Source: Cupriavidus taiwanensis (lineage in GTDB: Bacteria > Pseudomonadota > Gammaproteobacteria > Burkholderiales > Burkholderiaceae). Taken from it: a DNA stretch of 64,000 nt. The notes under the pieces are model-generated. The model was given only the letters and a program-made list of their open reading frames with translations. It did not search any database and was not told the origin of the DNA. The DNA is taken from positions 1,999,301 to 2,063,300 of the forward strand of contig NZ_LT984804.1 of the NCBI RefSeq assembly GCF_900250115.1, in the 5' to 3' direction. Below are positions 49,149-60,741 of this stretch, one piece after another (positions within the stretch are counted from its first letter, which is position 1; every line of letters begins with the position of its first letter). The position numbers and the translations under genes were made by a program.

Positions 49149-49436
49149 GGATGTCTCTTGCTGTGCTGGAGTGGCAGGATCCGGCAGCCTTGCCGGCTGG
49201 ATGCCGGTCTGCGGTGCCGTCTGGCGTTGCGCCGATGGAAGGTGGGTCGCCTCCGGTTTATCGGACGGGCACGGCTGACCGTGCCGATCCGACAACCCAG
49301 CACTTTAGCACCGCCGTGGGGCACACGACAGTCAAAACACCTGTGACAGCGGCGTCAAAGCCGCATTCTGGTGCACGACCGGCCGGATTTCCGTGCGATC
49401 AGCGAACAGGGCGCCCCACCGGCCGATGCCCGGCCT

Positions 49437-50192
49437 TCACGCAATCAGGAGCTTGTTGCCCCGTTCCTTCAGCGCCGCGCCCAGCTCAGGCTCCGGCGCC
49501 ATGTCGGTAATCACCCAGGCCGCCAGTTCGGCGTGCTTGATGGTGATGCCGGTGTTGCGGCCGAACTTGGTGTGGTCGGCGACCACGCAGGCCACGTCGG
49601 CGGCCAGCAGCATGCGGCTGCGCAGCTCCGCCGCGGCGCGCGAGAAATCGCAGATCTCGCCGCGCGGGGTGATGCCGCCGATGCCGATAAAGGCGAAGTC
49701 GGTGTGGTAGCGCGACAGCTGCTCGATGGTGTCCCAGCCGTGGGTGGCATCTTCGTTGTCCTGCAGTTCGCCGCCCAGCACGATCACGCGGTTGCCGTTG
49801 CGCCGGCCCAGCAGCTGGGCGATGGCCAGGTCGTTGGTGTAGACCAGCAGGTTGTGGTGCCCGTGCAGCGCCTGCGCCACCGCATGCGTGGTGGTGCCGT
49901 AGTCCAGGATCAGCGAGGCACCGTCGCGCACCAGCTCGGCCGCGCGCACGCCGATGGCGCGCTTGCCCTCGGCATTGACCTGCGCCCGGGTCTGGGTATC
50001 GGGCTCGGTGCGGTCCGGCGCCAGTGCGCCGCCGTGGGTCAGCACCAGCAGCCCGCGCGTGGCCAGCGCGTTGAGGTCGCGCCGGATGGTCTCGCGCGAC
50101 ACGTCGAGCTCGCTCACCAGCTCGCTGATGGCCAGCGCGCCGGTCGCGGCAAGCTGATCGAGGATGAATTTCTGCCGTTGTTCGGCGAGCAC
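49437..50192 (-). CDS. DeoR/GlpR-family transcriptional regulator
   Basis: A 251-residue regulator with an N-terminal DeoR winged helix (MLAEQRQKFILDQLAATGAL, VSELDVSRETIRRDLNALA) and a C-terminal sugar-phosphate-sensor domain (DYGTTTHAVAQAL, GGITPRGEICDFS). It lies after the phnY of island 2 in the same direction, separated by a double-hairpin repeat at 50286-50416, so it may be a separate unit. Target unknown; gdhA or the phn island are neighbours but no operator was found. Confidence 0.88.
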   Translation of the reverse strand: MLAEQRQKFILDQLAATGALAISELVSELDVSRETIRRDLNALATRGLLVLTHGGALAPDRTEPDTQTRAQVNAEGKRAIGVRAAELVRDGASLILDYGTTTHAVAQALHGHHNLLVYTNDLAIAQLLGRRNGNRVIVLGGELQDNEDATHGWDTIEQLSRYHTDFAFIGIGGITPRGEICDFSRAAAELRSRMLLAADVACVVADHTKFGRNTGITIKHAELAAWVITDMAPEPELGAALKERGNKLLIA

Positions 50193-50285
50193 GGGGACTC
50201 CGGTGGATCGGGGACTTGGGGGCTGATTCTAGCGCAGCCATTCCTTGGCGTGCCAAGGCGCCGTGCCCCGAACAACCGCTTGCAT

Positions 50286-50416
50286 GCTCCCTCTCCCGCT
50301 TGCGGGAGAGGGCTTGGGAGTGGGCCGATGCATCAACGAAGTCAAGGCCTTCGCTCTTGCCAGCGCCGGCCCTCTCCCCCGGCCCCTCTCCCGCAAGCGG
50401 GAGAGGGGAGCAAACC
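50286..50416. repeat. Composite double-hairpin repeat, copy 2
   Basis: Left hairpin CCCTCTCCCGC-TT-GCGGGAGAGGG (50289-50312) and right hairpin CCCCTCTCCCGC-AA-GCGGGAGAGGGG plus AGCAAACC (50383-50416) around a core with CATCAACGAAGT and CCCTCTCCCCCGG. Same plan and orientation as the copy at 7559. It fills the gap between phnY (island 2) and the DeoR gene and may end the phn transcript. Confidence 0.8.
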
Positions 50417-50445
50417 AGCGGTCGGGGTAAACCTCCAATCGTGCT

Positions 50446-51909
50446 TCACCCCCACGGCAGCGTAATCGTCTTCAAGTTCGTAAAACTCTTCGCCGCCTCC
50501 TGCACGCCCTCCTTGTACCCCAGCCCCGAATCCTTGATGCCGCCGAACGGCGTCAGCTCGATGCGGTAGCCCGGCACTTCCCACAGGTTGACCGTGCCCA
50601 CATGCAGCGAATTGGCGATCTTGGTGAAGGCCTCGATATTGTTGGTGCACACCCCCGACGACAGCCCGAAGGCGGTGCCGTTGGAGATGCGGATGGCGTC
50701 GTCGACATCGCGGAAGGTGATGATGGGGGAGACCGGGCCGAAGGTCTCCTCGCGCACCACCGTCATCGACGGGTCGACGCGGTCGATCACGGTGGGGGCG
50801 TAGCTGGCGCCGCTGCGCTGGTTGCCGACCAGCAGCCGCGCGCCCTGCGCCACCGCCTCGTTGACGCGGGCCTCGAACAGCTGCGCGGCCTGCTCGTCGA
50901 TCACGGTGCCCATGTCGACGCCGCGGTCCATCGGGTCGCCGTACTTCCAGGCGCGGGTCTTCTCCACCACCAGCTCGGTAAAGCGCGCCGCCACGGCCTG
51001 GTGCACCAGCATGCGCTTGACCGCGGTGCAGCGCTGGCCGGAGTTCTTGTACGAGCCCTGCACCGCCAGGTCGGTGGCGCGGTCGAGGTCGGCGTCGTCG
51101 AGCACGATCAGCGGGTCGTTGCCGCCCAGCTCCAGCACCACGCGCTTGTAGCCGGCCTTGCTGGCAATGTACTTGCCGATCGCCACGCCGCCGGTAAACG
51201 TCACCAGGTCCACCGCCGGGTGCGTGATCAGTTCGTCGGCGATCTCGCGCGGGTCGCCGGTCACCACCTGGAACATCTGCGGCGGCAGGCCCGCTTCATA
51301 CAGCAGGTCGGCCAGGTAGAACGCTGACAGCGGCACCTTCTCCGACGGCTTGAGCACCATGCGGTTGTTGGTGGCGATCGACGGCGCGACCTTGTGCGCG
51401 ACCTGGTTCATCGGGTGGTTGAACGGCGTGATCGCGCTGATCACGCCCATCAGCGGCTCGCGCTGGGTCATCACGCGACGCTTCTTGCCGTGCGGCGTCA
51501 GGTCGCACGAGAACAGCTGGCCGTCGTCGCGCAGCGCCTCGGTGGCGGCAAAGCCCAGCACGTCGGCGACGCGGCCGATCTCGTACAGCGAATCCTTCTT
51601 GGACAGGCCGGATTCCAGCGTGATCAGGTCCGAGGCCTCTTCGGTGCGCTCGCGCAGCAGCGCCGCGGCGCGGTTCAGGATGGCAGCGCGCTCATAGCGC
51701 GTCAGCGTGGCGCGGTAGGCCTGGCCCACTTCGAAGGCGCGGCGCACGTCTTCCAGCGTGGCCTTGGGCACGGTGCCCACCAGCGTGCCGTCGAACGGAT
51801 TGCGCACTTCGATGACGCGCTCGCGCACGATCTTCTGGCCGTCGATGCGCAGCGCTTCGGCACGGAAATGGGGGCTGACGGCGCCAGCGGGAAATTGGGG
51901 GGCGTTCAT
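50446..51909 (-). CDS. phnY: PhnY, phosphonoacetaldehyde dehydrogenase, island 2
   Basis: A 487-residue aldehyde dehydrogenase, paralogue of the gene at 22892-24334, with the same motifs ([42 protein letters not shown]). GGAGGAGAC precedes the ATG. It is the last enzyme gene of the leftward gntR-phnA-phnY unit of island 2. Unlike island 1, no alanine dehydrogenase follows. Slightly longer N-terminus than copy 1 ([15 protein letters not shown]). Confidence 0.9.
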   Translation of the reverse strand: MNAPQFPAGAVSPHFRAEALRIDGQKIVRERVIEVRNPFDGTLVGTVPKATLEDVRRAFEVGQAYRATLTRYERAAILNRAAALLRERTEEASDLITLESGLSKKDSLYEIGRVADVLGFAATEALRDDGQLFSCDLTPHGKKRRVMTQREPLMGVISAITPFNHPMNQVAHKVAPSIATNNRMVLKPSEKVPLSAFYLADLLYEAGLPPQMFQVVTGDPREIADELITHPAVDLVTFTGGVAIGKYIASKAGYKRVVLELGGNDPLIVLDDADLDRATDLAVQGSYKNSGQRCTAVKRMLVHQAVAARFTELVVEKTRAWKYGDPMDRGVDMGTVIDEQAAQLFEARVNEAVAQGARLLVGNQRSGASYAPTVIDRVDPSMTVVREETFGPVSPIITFRDVDDAIRISNGTAFGLSSGVCTNNIEAFTKIANSLHVGTVNLWEVPGYRIELTPFGGIKDSGLGYKEGVQEAAKSFTNLKTITLPWG

Positions 51910-51972
51910 GAGTCTCCTCCGGTAAATGCGGGTTCAGGCAGCGGCGCGAACCGCCAGATGCGATCCAGGGGT

Positions 51973-53295
<1,323 letters not shown>

Positions 53296-54006
53296 TCAGG
53301 CGGCAGCGTCGTTGCCGGCGCCGGCCGGCGCCACCGCGGCATGCATGCGCGCGCGGCCGCGCTCGACGTGCTCGCGCATCAGGCGCGCGGCCAGTTCGCC
53401 GTCGCGCGCGGCGATCGCCGAGACGATGGCGCGGTGCTCGCGGGTGGAGTCGGGCATGGCGGCGTGGCTGCGCGACAGCGCCTCGCGCCGGAACAGCGTC
53501 AGCTCCTTGACCAGGCGCCGGTAGGTCTCCAGCAGCTTGCGGTTGCCGGCCAGCTCGACCATGCGGTCGTGGAAGCTCAGGTTCAGCCGCGTGTATTCAT
53601 CGACATCGCGCGCGTGGCTGGCCGCGTCGAGCGCCTCCACCAGTGCGCGCAATTCGCGCAGGCTGTCGGGCGTGATGCGGGCGGCCAGTTGCCGGCCGAT
53701 GAATTCGTCCAGCACCGCGCGCAGTTCATAGATCTCATCGGCTTCCTCGACCGAAATGGCACGCACGTACACACCGCGGTTCTTCTCGGTGCGCAGCAGG
53801 CCGGCCTGCTCCAGCGCACGGAACGCCTCCCGCACCGGTCCGCGCGACACATTGAGCTGCCCGGCGACTTCGATCTCGTTGAGCTTGGCGCCGGGCGCCA
53901 GTTCGCCGGACATGATCCGCAACTCCAGTTCGCGCTGCACCAGGGTGGTCAGGGACTGGCTCTGCAGGATGGTGATTTCGCTCGCCAGCGGGGCTTGGCG
54001 TGACAT
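53296..54006 (-). CDS. GntR/FadR-type regulator of phn island 2
   Basis: A 236-residue GntR regulator with a winged helix (IEVAGQLNVSRGPVREAFRA) and FCD domain (NLSFHDRMVELAGNRKLLET), clearly paralogous to 25698-26393. ATG 54006 has GGGAG 5 nt upstream; a GTG at 54012 is less likely. The promoter at 54057-54085 gives a leader of about 44 nt, unlike the leaderless arrangement of island 1. Confidence 0.91.
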   Translation of the reverse strand: MSRQAPLASEITILQSQSLTTLVQRELELRIMSGELAPGAKLNEIEVAGQLNVSRGPVREAFRALEQAGLLRTEKNRGVYVRAISVEEADEIYELRAVLDEFIGRQLAARITPDSLRELRALVEALDAASHARDVDEYTRLNLSFHDRMVELAGNRKLLETYRRLVKELTLFRREALSRSHAAMPDSTREHRAIVSAIAARDGELAARLMREHVERGRARMHAAVAPAGAGNDAAA

Positions 54007-54056
54007 GGACACTCCCGTTTGTGACGGATTCAGCAGTATCGAAAATCCTTATTGCC

Positions 54057-54085
54057 ATTAAAGCAAGCGGTTTGTATATTGTCAA
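54057..54085 (-). promoter_or_regulatory. Promoter of gntR-phnA-phnY, island 2, with overlapping dyad
   Basis: Leftward TTGACA (54085-54080), 17-bp spacer, TTTAAT (54062-54057). The -35 box lies within TTGT-CA-ACAA (54079-54088), a short inverted repeat and a candidate regulator site. The block CCATTAAAG-N10-GTATATTGTCAACA is shared with island 1 (there GTAAATTGTCAACA) at identical spacing, although the N10 bases differ. The rightward phnS promoter could not be placed. Confidence 0.72.
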
Positions 54086-54268
54086 CAATCAGGCAGTGGC
54101 GCATGTAGGCGGGTGACGAAACAAGCGCCTACTGCTGGGAATATGTCTTGCAAGTGTTGTAGTACGAGGGTTTCATGGTGATCCGATGTTGTGCAGTGCG
54201 CCCCACGGCATTGCAACAAATTCACCACATTGACACATTTCTACACCTACAATGCCGAAGGAGTCCCC

Positions 54269-55303
54269 ATGCAACCGTCCTTCACCACCACCCTGCGCAC
54301 CACCGCCGCCTTGCTTGCGCTAACCGCCTCCGGCACCGCGCTGGCGCAGAAGACCACGCTCATCGTCTATACGGCGTGGGAGACCGAGACCCTCAAGCCC
54401 TATGCCGAGGGCTTTGCCAAGGCGGCGCCCGATATCGAGCTGAAATACGTGCGCGATTCCACCGGCGTGATCACCGCCAAGGCGCTGGCCGAGAAAGCCA
54501 ACCCGCAGGCCGACGTGATCGCCGGGCTGGCCGCGTCGAGCCTGGAACTGCTCAAGCAGGAGGGAATGCTCGCGCCCTACACCCCCAAGGGCTTCGAGAA
54601 GCTGACGCGCGACTACAGCGACAAGGCCACGCCGCCGTCGTGGGTCGGCCTGGATGTCTGGGGCGCGACCATCTGCTTCAACACCATCGAGGCCAAGAAG
54701 CGCAACCTGCCGCGCCCCGAGACCTGGAAGGACCTGGCCAAGCCGGTCTACAAGGGCACCATCGTGATGCCCAACCCGGCTTCGTCCGGCACCGGCTTCC
54801 TCGACGTGACCGCGTGGCTGCAGCTCTATGGCGAGCAAGAGGGCTGGAAATACATGGACGCGCTGCACGAGAACATCGCGCAGTACACGCACTCCGGCTC
54901 CAAGCCGTGCAAGCAGGCCGGCTCGGGCGAGTTCCCGATCGGCATCTCGTTCGAGCTGCGCGCGCACAAGACCCTGGCCGCGGGCGCGCCGATCGAGATG
55001 ATCTTCCCCAAGGAAGGCCTGGGCTACGACATCGAGGCCGCCGGCATCGTCAAGGGCACGAAGAAGATGGAGGCCGCGCAACGCTACCTGGACTGGCTGG
55101 CCAGCAAGGAAGCCAACCAGCTGTTCGCCAAGGACTGGGCCATCGTGGCCTACCCCGGCGTGGCGAGAAAGGTCGAGACCATCCCGGCCAACTACGAGCA
55201 GATGCTGGTCAAGAACGATTTCGGCTATATCGCCAAAAACCGCGAGCGGGTGCTGACCGAATGGCAGAAGCGCTACGCCAGCAAGTCGGAAAAGCAGCCC
55301 TGA
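54269..55303 (+). CDS. phnS: AEP ABC transporter substrate-binding protein, island 2
   Basis: A 344-residue periplasmic protein, paralogue of 26561-27586. Signal peptide at residues 1 to about 25 (LRTTAALLALTASGTALAQ). The block YVRDSTGVITAKALAEKANP and the motif NPASSGTGFLDVTAWLQ align with copy 1. GAAGGAG lies just upstream of the ATG. First gene of the rightward unit, 92 bp before phnT. Confidence 0.9.
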   Translation: MQPSFTTTLRTTAALLALTASGTALAQKTTLIVYTAWETETLKPYAEGFAKAAPDIELKYVRDSTGVITAKALAEKANPQADVIAGLAASSLELLKQEGMLAPYTPKGFEKLTRDYSDKATPPSWVGLDVWGATICFNTIEAKKRNLPRPETWKDLAKPVYKGTIVMPNPASSGTGFLDVTAWLQLYGEQEGWKYMDALHENIAQYTHSGSKPCKQAGSGEFPIGISFELRAHKTLAAGAPIEMIFPKEGLGYDIEAAGIVKGTKKMEAAQRYLDWLASKEANQLFAKDWAIVAYPGVARKVETIPANYEQMLVKNDFGYIAKNRERVLTEWQKRYASKSEKQP

Positions 55304-55395
55304 GCGCCTGAGCGCCGTTTTGTACCGCCGCCGCCGGCCCGTCTCGCGGGCAGGCGGCGGCGGGGTCCCCCAGCAGAACCCACAGGCCCCACGCC

Positions 55396-56538
55396 ATGCA
55401 GACCTCCACATCCACGGCCGAGACCTATCTCAGCCTGAAAGGCATCCACAAGCGCTTCGGCGGCAGCAGCGGCGCCTTCGTCGCCCTGCACAACATCGAC
55501 CTCGACGTGCGCCAGGGCGAGCTGCTGTGCTTCCTGGGCCCGTCGGGCTGCGGCAAGACCACGCTGCTGCGCATTATCGCCGGGCTCGAATCGCAGAACG
55601 CCGGCACCATCCACCAGGGCGGGCGCGATATCTCCACGCTGCCGCCGATGGAGCGTTACTACGGCATCGTGTTCCAGTCCTATGCGCTGTTCCCCAACCT
55701 GACCGTGGCCGACAACGTCGCCTACGGCCTGGTCAACCGGCGCATGCCGCGCGACCGGCGCCGCGCCCGCGTGGCGGAACTGCTGACGCTGGTGGGCCTG
55801 CCCGATCGCGGCGACCAGTACCCGGCGCAGCTGTCGGGCGGCCAGCAGCAGCGCGTGGCGATTGCGCGCGCGCTGGCCACCTCGCCCGGCCTGCTGTTGC
55901 TGGACGAGCCGCTGTCGGCGCTCGACGCGCGCGTGCGGGTGCGGCTGCGCAGCGAGATCCGCGCGCTGCAGCAGCGGCTGAACATCACCACCATCCTGGT
56001 CACGCACGACCAGGAAGAGGCGTTGTCGATGGCGGACCGCATCGTGGTGATGAACCAGGGCGCGATCGAGCAGGTCGGCACCCCGGCGCAGGTCTACCAG
56101 CGCCCCGCCACGCCGTTCGCGGCAGACTTCGTCGGCAAGACCAACATGCTGGGCGCGCGCGTCTGCGGCGATGGCGAGCTGCACCTTGGCGGCGTGCGCA
56201 TGCGCTGCGCCGCGCCGGCGGGCTGCTGCCCCGACGAGGACGTGCAGGTGTTCTTCCGCCCCGAAGACGTCTGCGTGCGCGGCATCGAACAGCATGGACC
56301 CAATGTGCTGGAGGCCACCGTCGACAAGATCGAGTTCCTCGGCGCCTTCTCGCGGCTGACGCTGCGGCTGCCCGACGCCGCCCCCGCGGCAGCCGGTGCC
56401 GCCGCCGCGGCCGGTGGCGCGCTCTATGCCGACCTTTCGCTCAATGACCTGCACGAACTGCGCCCGCACACCGGCGACCGGCTGCGCCTGGCCATTCCCG
56501 CTGACCGTATCCGTATCTTCCGCCACGCATGCGCATGA
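55396..56538 (+). CDS. phnT: AEP ABC transporter ATP-binding protein, island 2
   Basis: A 380-residue ATPase with Walker A GPSGCGKTT, signature LSGGQQQRV, Walker B LLLLDEP and D-loop SALDARVRV, then a TOBE-like C-terminal domain with an Ala-rich insertion (about AAPAAAGAAAAAGG). Paralogue of 27660-28790. Its stop overlaps the permease start. There is no strong ribosome site before the ATG. Confidence 0.93.
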   Translation: MQTSTSTAETYLSLKGIHKRFGGSSGAFVALHNIDLDVRQGELLCFLGPSGCGKTTLLRIIAGLESQNAGTIHQGGRDISTLPPMERYYGIVFQSYALFPNLTVADNVAYGLVNRRMPRDRRRARVAELLTLVGLPDRGDQYPAQLSGGQQQRVAIARALATSPGLLLLDEPLSALDARVRVRLRSEIRALQQRLNITTILVTHDQEEALSMADRIVVMNQGAIEQVGTPAQVYQRPATPFAADFVGKTNMLGARVCGDGELHLGGVRMRCAAPAGCCPDEDVQVFFRPEDVCVRGIEQHGPNVLEATVDKIEFLGAFSRLTLRLPDAAPAAAGAAAAAGGALYADLSLNDLHELRPHTGDRLRLAIPADRIRIFRHACA

Positions 56539-58349
56539 GCCTCACTGCGGCGCCGGCCACCACGTCTGCCACCCTGCCGGCTACCGATACCCTCCCCCCC
56601 GCCTCGGCCAGCGCGCCGGCGGGGCCCGCCAAGCCTGGCGCGGAGCCCGCGCCACCGGCGCTGGTCGCCACCTCGGTGCGCGCGCACTGGACCGACCGCC
56701 TTGCCCACGTGCTGCTGGCGCTGGCGGCGCTGGCGCTGGCCTGCTTCGTGCTGGCGCCGATCGTGATGATCCTGGCCAAGAGCGTGCAGAACCGCGACGG
56801 CACCCTGGCCGGCATCGCTCACTTCCGCGCCTACTTCGAGTCGCCCGCGCTGCTGCGCTCGGTGTGGAACAGCCTGTGGGTCTCGGCGCTGGCCACCTGC
56901 ATCACGGTGCCGCTGGCGTTCGGCTTTGCCTATGCGCTCACGCGCAGCCGCATCGCCTGCAAGGGGCTGCTGCGCAACCTGGCGCTGATCCCGCTGCTGG
57001 CGCCCTCGCTGCTGGCGGCGATCTCGTTCATCTTCTGGTTCGGCAACCAGGGGCTGTTCAAGCCGTGGATGGGCAGCACGCAGATCTACGGGCCGCTCGG
57101 CATCGTCGCCTCGCTGGTGTTCGCCACCTTTCCGCATGCGCTGATGATCCTGATCACGGGGCTGTCGCTGACCGACGCGCGGCTGTATGAAGCCGCCGAC
57201 GCGCTCGGCACCTCGACCGTGCGCAAGTTCTTCACCATCACAGTGCCGGGCGCGCGCTACGGGCTGGTCAGCGCCGCCATGGTGGTGTTCACCTATGCGA
57301 TCTCGGACTTCGGCATCCCCAAGGTGATCGGCGGCAACTTCCATATGCTGGCGACCGACATCTACAAGCTGGTGATCGGCATGCAGGACTTCTCGCAGGG
57401 CGCGGTGGTGTCGCTGATGCTGCTGGTGCCGGTGGCCGTGACCTACTGCGTGGACGCGCGCGTGCAGCGCCGCCAGATGGCGCTGATGTCGGCGCGCTCG
57501 GTGCCCTACGTGCCGCGCCGCAGCCCGCGCTTCGACCTGGCCATGGCCGTGTTCTGCTGGCTGATGGCGGCACTGATGCTGGCGGTGATGGGCATGGCGG
57601 TGTACGCGTCCTTCGTCAAGCTGTGGCCGTACAACTTCGCGCTGTCGCTGAACCACTACCGGGTGGGGCTGGTCGAGGGCGGCGTGGTCGATTCCTACCT
57701 GAACAGCCTGCGCCTGGCGGGGCTGGCCGCGGTGATCGGGCCGGTGTTCATCTTCGCCACCGCCTACCTGCTGGAAAAGACCCGCGGCATGGACTGGCTG
57801 CGCGGCTTCGTGCGGCTGATGGCGGTGCTGCCGATGGGCGTGCCGGGGCTGGTGCTGGGCCTGGGCTACATCTTCTTCTTCGTGCCGCAGGCCAATCCCC
57901 TGCACGGGCTGTACCAGACCCTGGGCATCCTGGTGCTGGTGACCATTGTCCACTACTACGCCTCGTGCCACCTGACCGCGGTGACCGCGCTCAAGCAGCT
58001 CGACAGCGAATTCGAGGCCGTCTCCGCGTCGCTCAAGGTGCCGTTCTACAAGACCTTCTTCAAGGTCACGGTGCCGGCCTGCCTCCCCGCCATCCTGGAG
58101 ATCTCGCGCTACCTGTTCATCAATGCCATGACCACGGTCTCGGCGGTGGTGTTCCTGTACGGCGCCGACACCAAGCTGGCTTCGGTGGAGATCGTCAACC
58201 TGGACGAGTCCGGCGACATCGGCCCGGCGGCGGCGATGGCCACGCTGGTGGTGCTGACCTCGGCCGTCGCCTGCCTGCTCTATTACCTGCTGCAACGCGT
58301 GCTCGATTGCAAGACCCAGGCCTGGCGCCAGGCCCAGGGCAACGACTGA
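56535..58349 (+). CDS. phnU: AEP ABC transporter fused permease, island 2
   Basis: A 604-residue two-domain permease, about 12 helices, with EAA loops [20 protein letters not shown] and [21 protein letters not shown]. Compared with copy 1 it has an Ala/Pro-rich cytoplasmic extension of about 35 residues at the N-terminus. Start ATG 56535 makes the same ATGA overlap with phnT as in island 1; ATG 56529 is the alternative. Confidence 0.91.
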   Translation: MSLTAAPATTSATLPATDTLPPASASAPAGPAKPGAEPAPPALVATSVRAHWTDRLAHVLLALAALALACFVLAPIVMILAKSVQNRDGTLAGIAHFRAYFESPALLRSVWNSLWVSALATCITVPLAFGFAYALTRSRIACKGLLRNLALIPLLAPSLLAAISFIFWFGNQGLFKPWMGSTQIYGPLGIVASLVFATFPHALMILITGLSLTDARLYEAADALGTSTVRKFFTITVPGARYGLVSAAMVVFTYAISDFGIPKVIGGNFHMLATDIYKLVIGMQDFSQGAVVSLMLLVPVAVTYCVDARVQRRQMALMSARSVPYVPRRSPRFDLAMAVFCWLMAALMLAVMGMAVYASFVKLWPYNFALSLNHYRVGLVEGGVVDSYLNSLRLAGLAAVIGPVFIFATAYLLEKTRGMDWLRGFVRLMAVLPMGVPGLVLGLGYIFFFVPQANPLHGLYQTLGILVLVTIVHYYASCHLTAVTALKQLDSEFEAVSASLKVPFYKTFFKVTVPACLPAILEISRYLFINAMTTVSAVVFLYGADTKLASVEIVNLDESGDIGPAAAMATLVVLTSAVACLLYYLLQRVLDCKTQAWRQAQGND

Positions 58350-58387
58350 CCTTCCCTCTTTCACTCCTTCCCAATCAGGAGCTCACC

Positions 58388-59521
58388 ATGATCCGCGGCA
58401 ACGACCCGATCCTTCTGACCCCCGGCCCCCTGACCACCTCGCTCGCCACCAAGCAGGCCATGCTGCGCGACTGGGGCTCGTGGGACGCCGCCTTCAACAC
58501 CGTCACGCGCAGCCTGTGCGACGACCTGGTGCGCATCGTCCACGGCGAAGGCACCCATGTGTGCGTGCCGATGCAGGGCAGCGGCACCTTCTCGGTGGAA
58601 GCGGCGATCGCCAACGTGGTGCCGCGCGACGGCAAGGTGCTGGTGCCGCAGAACGGCGCCTACTGCCAGCGCATCCTGAAGATCTGCAAGGTGCTCGGGC
58701 GCGCCAGCGTGGAACTGCCGATCCCGGAAGACCAGCCCGCCAGCGCCGCGCTGATCGAAGAGGCGCTGCGGCGCGACCCGTCGATCACGCACGTGGCGCA
58801 GGTGCACTGCGAGACCGGCGCCGGCGTGCTCAACCCGCTGCAGGACATCGCGCAGCTGTGCCAGCGGCTGGGCAAGGGCCTGATCGTCGATGCCATGAGC
58901 TCGTTCGGCGCGATCGAGATCGACGCCCGCACCATGCCCTTCCACGCGCTGGTGGCCGCCACCGGCAAGTGCATCGAGGGGGTGCCGGGCATGGGCTTCG
59001 TGCTGGTCAGGAAAGACGTGCTCGAAGCCAGCCAGGGCAACAGCCACTCGCTGGCGCTGGACCTCTACGACCAGTACGTCTACATGCAGAAAACCACGCA
59101 GTGGCGCTTCACCCCGCCCACGCACGTGGTGGCGGCGTTCCGCGCGGCGCTGGACCAGTTCCTGGATGAAGGCGGCCAGCCGGTGCGCGGCGCACGCTAT
59201 CGCCGCAATTGCGACGCGCTGGTAACGGGCATGGCGGCGCTCGGCTTCCGCACCTTCCTGCCGGCGGCGGTGCAGGCGCCGATCATCGTCACCTTCCACG
59301 CGCCGGCGGATGCGCGCTATGACTTCAAGACCTTCTACGGCAAGGTGCGCGAGCGCGGCTACATCCTGTACCCCGGCAAGCTGACCCAGGTGGAAACCTT
59401 CCGCGTCGGCTGCATCGGCGCGATCGATGACAACGAGATGCGCAACGTGGTGACGGCGGTGGGTGAAGTGATGCGGGAGATGGGGATCGAGATGCAGGCG
59501 CGGCTGGCGGAGGCGGCATGA
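58388..59521 (+). CDS. phnW: PhnW, 2-aminoethylphosphonate-pyruvate transaminase, island 2
   Basis: A 377-residue PLP transaminase, paralogue of 30573-31700, with PLP lysine K194 ([14 protein letters not shown]) and aspartate in [15 protein letters not shown] lies 6 nt before the ATG. Last gene of the phnS-T-U-W unit; a double-hairpin repeat follows at 59554. Two active-looking PhnW copies in one region suggest different substrates or different conditions of use. Confidence 0.95.
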   Translation: MIRGNDPILLTPGPLTTSLATKQAMLRDWGSWDAAFNTVTRSLCDDLVRIVHGEGTHVCVPMQGSGTFSVEAAIANVVPRDGKVLVPQNGAYCQRILKICKVLGRASVELPIPEDQPASAALIEEALRRDPSITHVAQVHCETGAGVLNPLQDIAQLCQRLGKGLIVDAMSSFGAIEIDARTMPFHALVAATGKCIEGVPGMGFVLVRKDVLEASQGNSHSLALDLYDQYVYMQKTTQWRFTPPTHVVAAFRAALDQFLDEGGQPVRGARYRRNCDALVTGMAALGFRTFLPAAVQAPIIVTFHAPADARYDFKTFYGKVRERGYILYPGKLTQVETFRVGCIGAIDDNEMRNVVTAVGEVMREMGIEMQARLAEAA

Positions 59522-59553
59522 CGAAAAGCTTGTTCTCCCAACGCTAGCAGCAA

Positions 59554-59728
59554 GCTCCCCTCTCCCGCCTGCGGGACAGGGGTTGGGGGTGAGGGCCGGA
59601 GCTCGCAGCACCGCAGTCGACCCAACCGCGACGACAAGCCGCCTCAGCGCGCCGCGAATGCCTGCGCCTTTGTCACCGCCCGCCCTCTCCCCCAAGCCCT
59701 CTCCCGCGCGCGGGAGAGGGGAGCAAAC
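59554..59728. repeat. Composite double-hairpin repeat, copy 3 (long core)
   Basis: Left hairpin CCCCTCTCCCGC-CT-GCGGGACAGGGG (59558-59583) and right hairpin CCCTCTCCCGC-GC-GCGGGAGAGGG followed by GAGCAAAC (59697-59728). The core is about 110 bp, longer than in the other copies, and differs from them in sequence except near the right hairpin (CCCTCTCCCCC). It fills most of the 263-bp gap between phnW and the EamA gene. Confidence 0.78.
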
Positions 59729-59784
59729 AAGCGGGTTCGGGAAACGCCACCACGCAGCAGACCACAAGAACCAACACCCCCTTC

Positions 59785-60636
59785 ATGTCCCTCCCCCCCG
59801 ATTTCCACGGCCTCGCCTTTGCCGCCGTGATGCTGTCGGCGCTGATGCATGCGTCGTGGAACGCCATCGTCAAGATCGGCGGCGACCGGCTGTCGTCGAT
59901 GGCGCTGATCGATACCTTCTGCCTGCTGGTGGCACTGCCCTTCCTGCTGCTGGTGCCCGTGCCCGCGCCGCAGGTATGGCCGTTCCTGCTCGCCACGGTG
60001 GCGCTGGAGGTGGTCTACAAGCTGTCCTTGGTGGCCGCCTATAACCGCGGCGACTTCAGCCAGGCCTATCCGCTGATGCGCGGCTCGGCGCCGATGATGG
60101 TGGCGATGCTGCTGTTGCTGAGCGGCAGCGAACGGCTCGGGCCGGGCGGCTATGCCGGCATCGCGCTGATCTGCTGCGGGCTGGTCAGCCTGGTGCACTG
60201 GCGCCGGCAGGCGCCCGACCTGCTCGGCTTCGCGCTGCTGGCCGGGGCCTGCCTGGCGGGCGGCACCGTGATCGACGGCACCGCGGTCAAGCGCCATGGC
60301 GAGGTGCTGACCTACATCGTCTGGCTGCAGGCGATGTCGCACGTGTTCATGCCCGGCTATGCCTTTGCCCGCCGCGGCACCGCGCTGCTGGCGCTGCTGC
60401 GCACCGAATGGAAGCGCGCGGGCATCGGCGGCATCAACCGCGTGGGCTCGTATGCGCTGATGCTGTGGGCCATGACGCTGGCGCCGGTGGCCAAGCTGGC
60501 GGCGCTGCGCGAGTCGAGCGTGATCTTTGCCGCGCTGCTGGGGCACTTCCTGCTGCGCGAAGCCTTCGACCGGCGCCGCGTGGTGGCGACCGCGCTGGTG
60601 CTGCTGGGCATCGTCACGCTGCAGCTGGCGCGCTGA
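59785..60636 (+). CDS. EamA/DMT-family membrane transporter
   Basis: A 283-residue membrane protein with about ten helices and two EamA halves (first from SALMHASWNAIVKIGGDRL, second from GAGACLAGGTVIDG-like positions). The family carries metabolites or amino acids, often outward. It lies after phnW of island 2 in the same direction, behind a hairpin repeat. A role in exporting or importing phosphonate-pathway compounds is a guess from position only. Confidence 0.85.
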   Translation: MSLPPDFHGLAFAAVMLSALMHASWNAIVKIGGDRLSSMALIDTFCLLVALPFLLLVPVPAPQVWPFLLATVALEVVYKLSLVAAYNRGDFSQAYPLMRGSAPMMVAMLLLLSGSERLGPGGYAGIALICCGLVSLVHWRRQAPDLLGFALLAGACLAGGTVIDGTAVKRHGEVLTYIVWLQAMSHVFMPGYAFARRGTALLALLRTEWKRAGIGGINRVGSYALMLWAMTLAPVAKLAALRESSVIFAALLGHFLLREAFDRRRVVATALVLLGIVTLQLAR

Positions 60637-60741
60637 TGCCCCGGCGTTGGGCTGCTTGTTGCATTTTGCGTTGTTTGTTGGCTTTTTGTGGCATACCATG
60701 GCAATCAACCTTCACCGCCTTCGCCCCGCGCGCTGAACCTC

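Noticed and set aside
54230..54253. TTGACA (54230) and TACAAT (54248) as the phnS promoter of island 2
   Set aside because: The spacer is only 12 bp, too short for sigma-70; the true promoter was not located.
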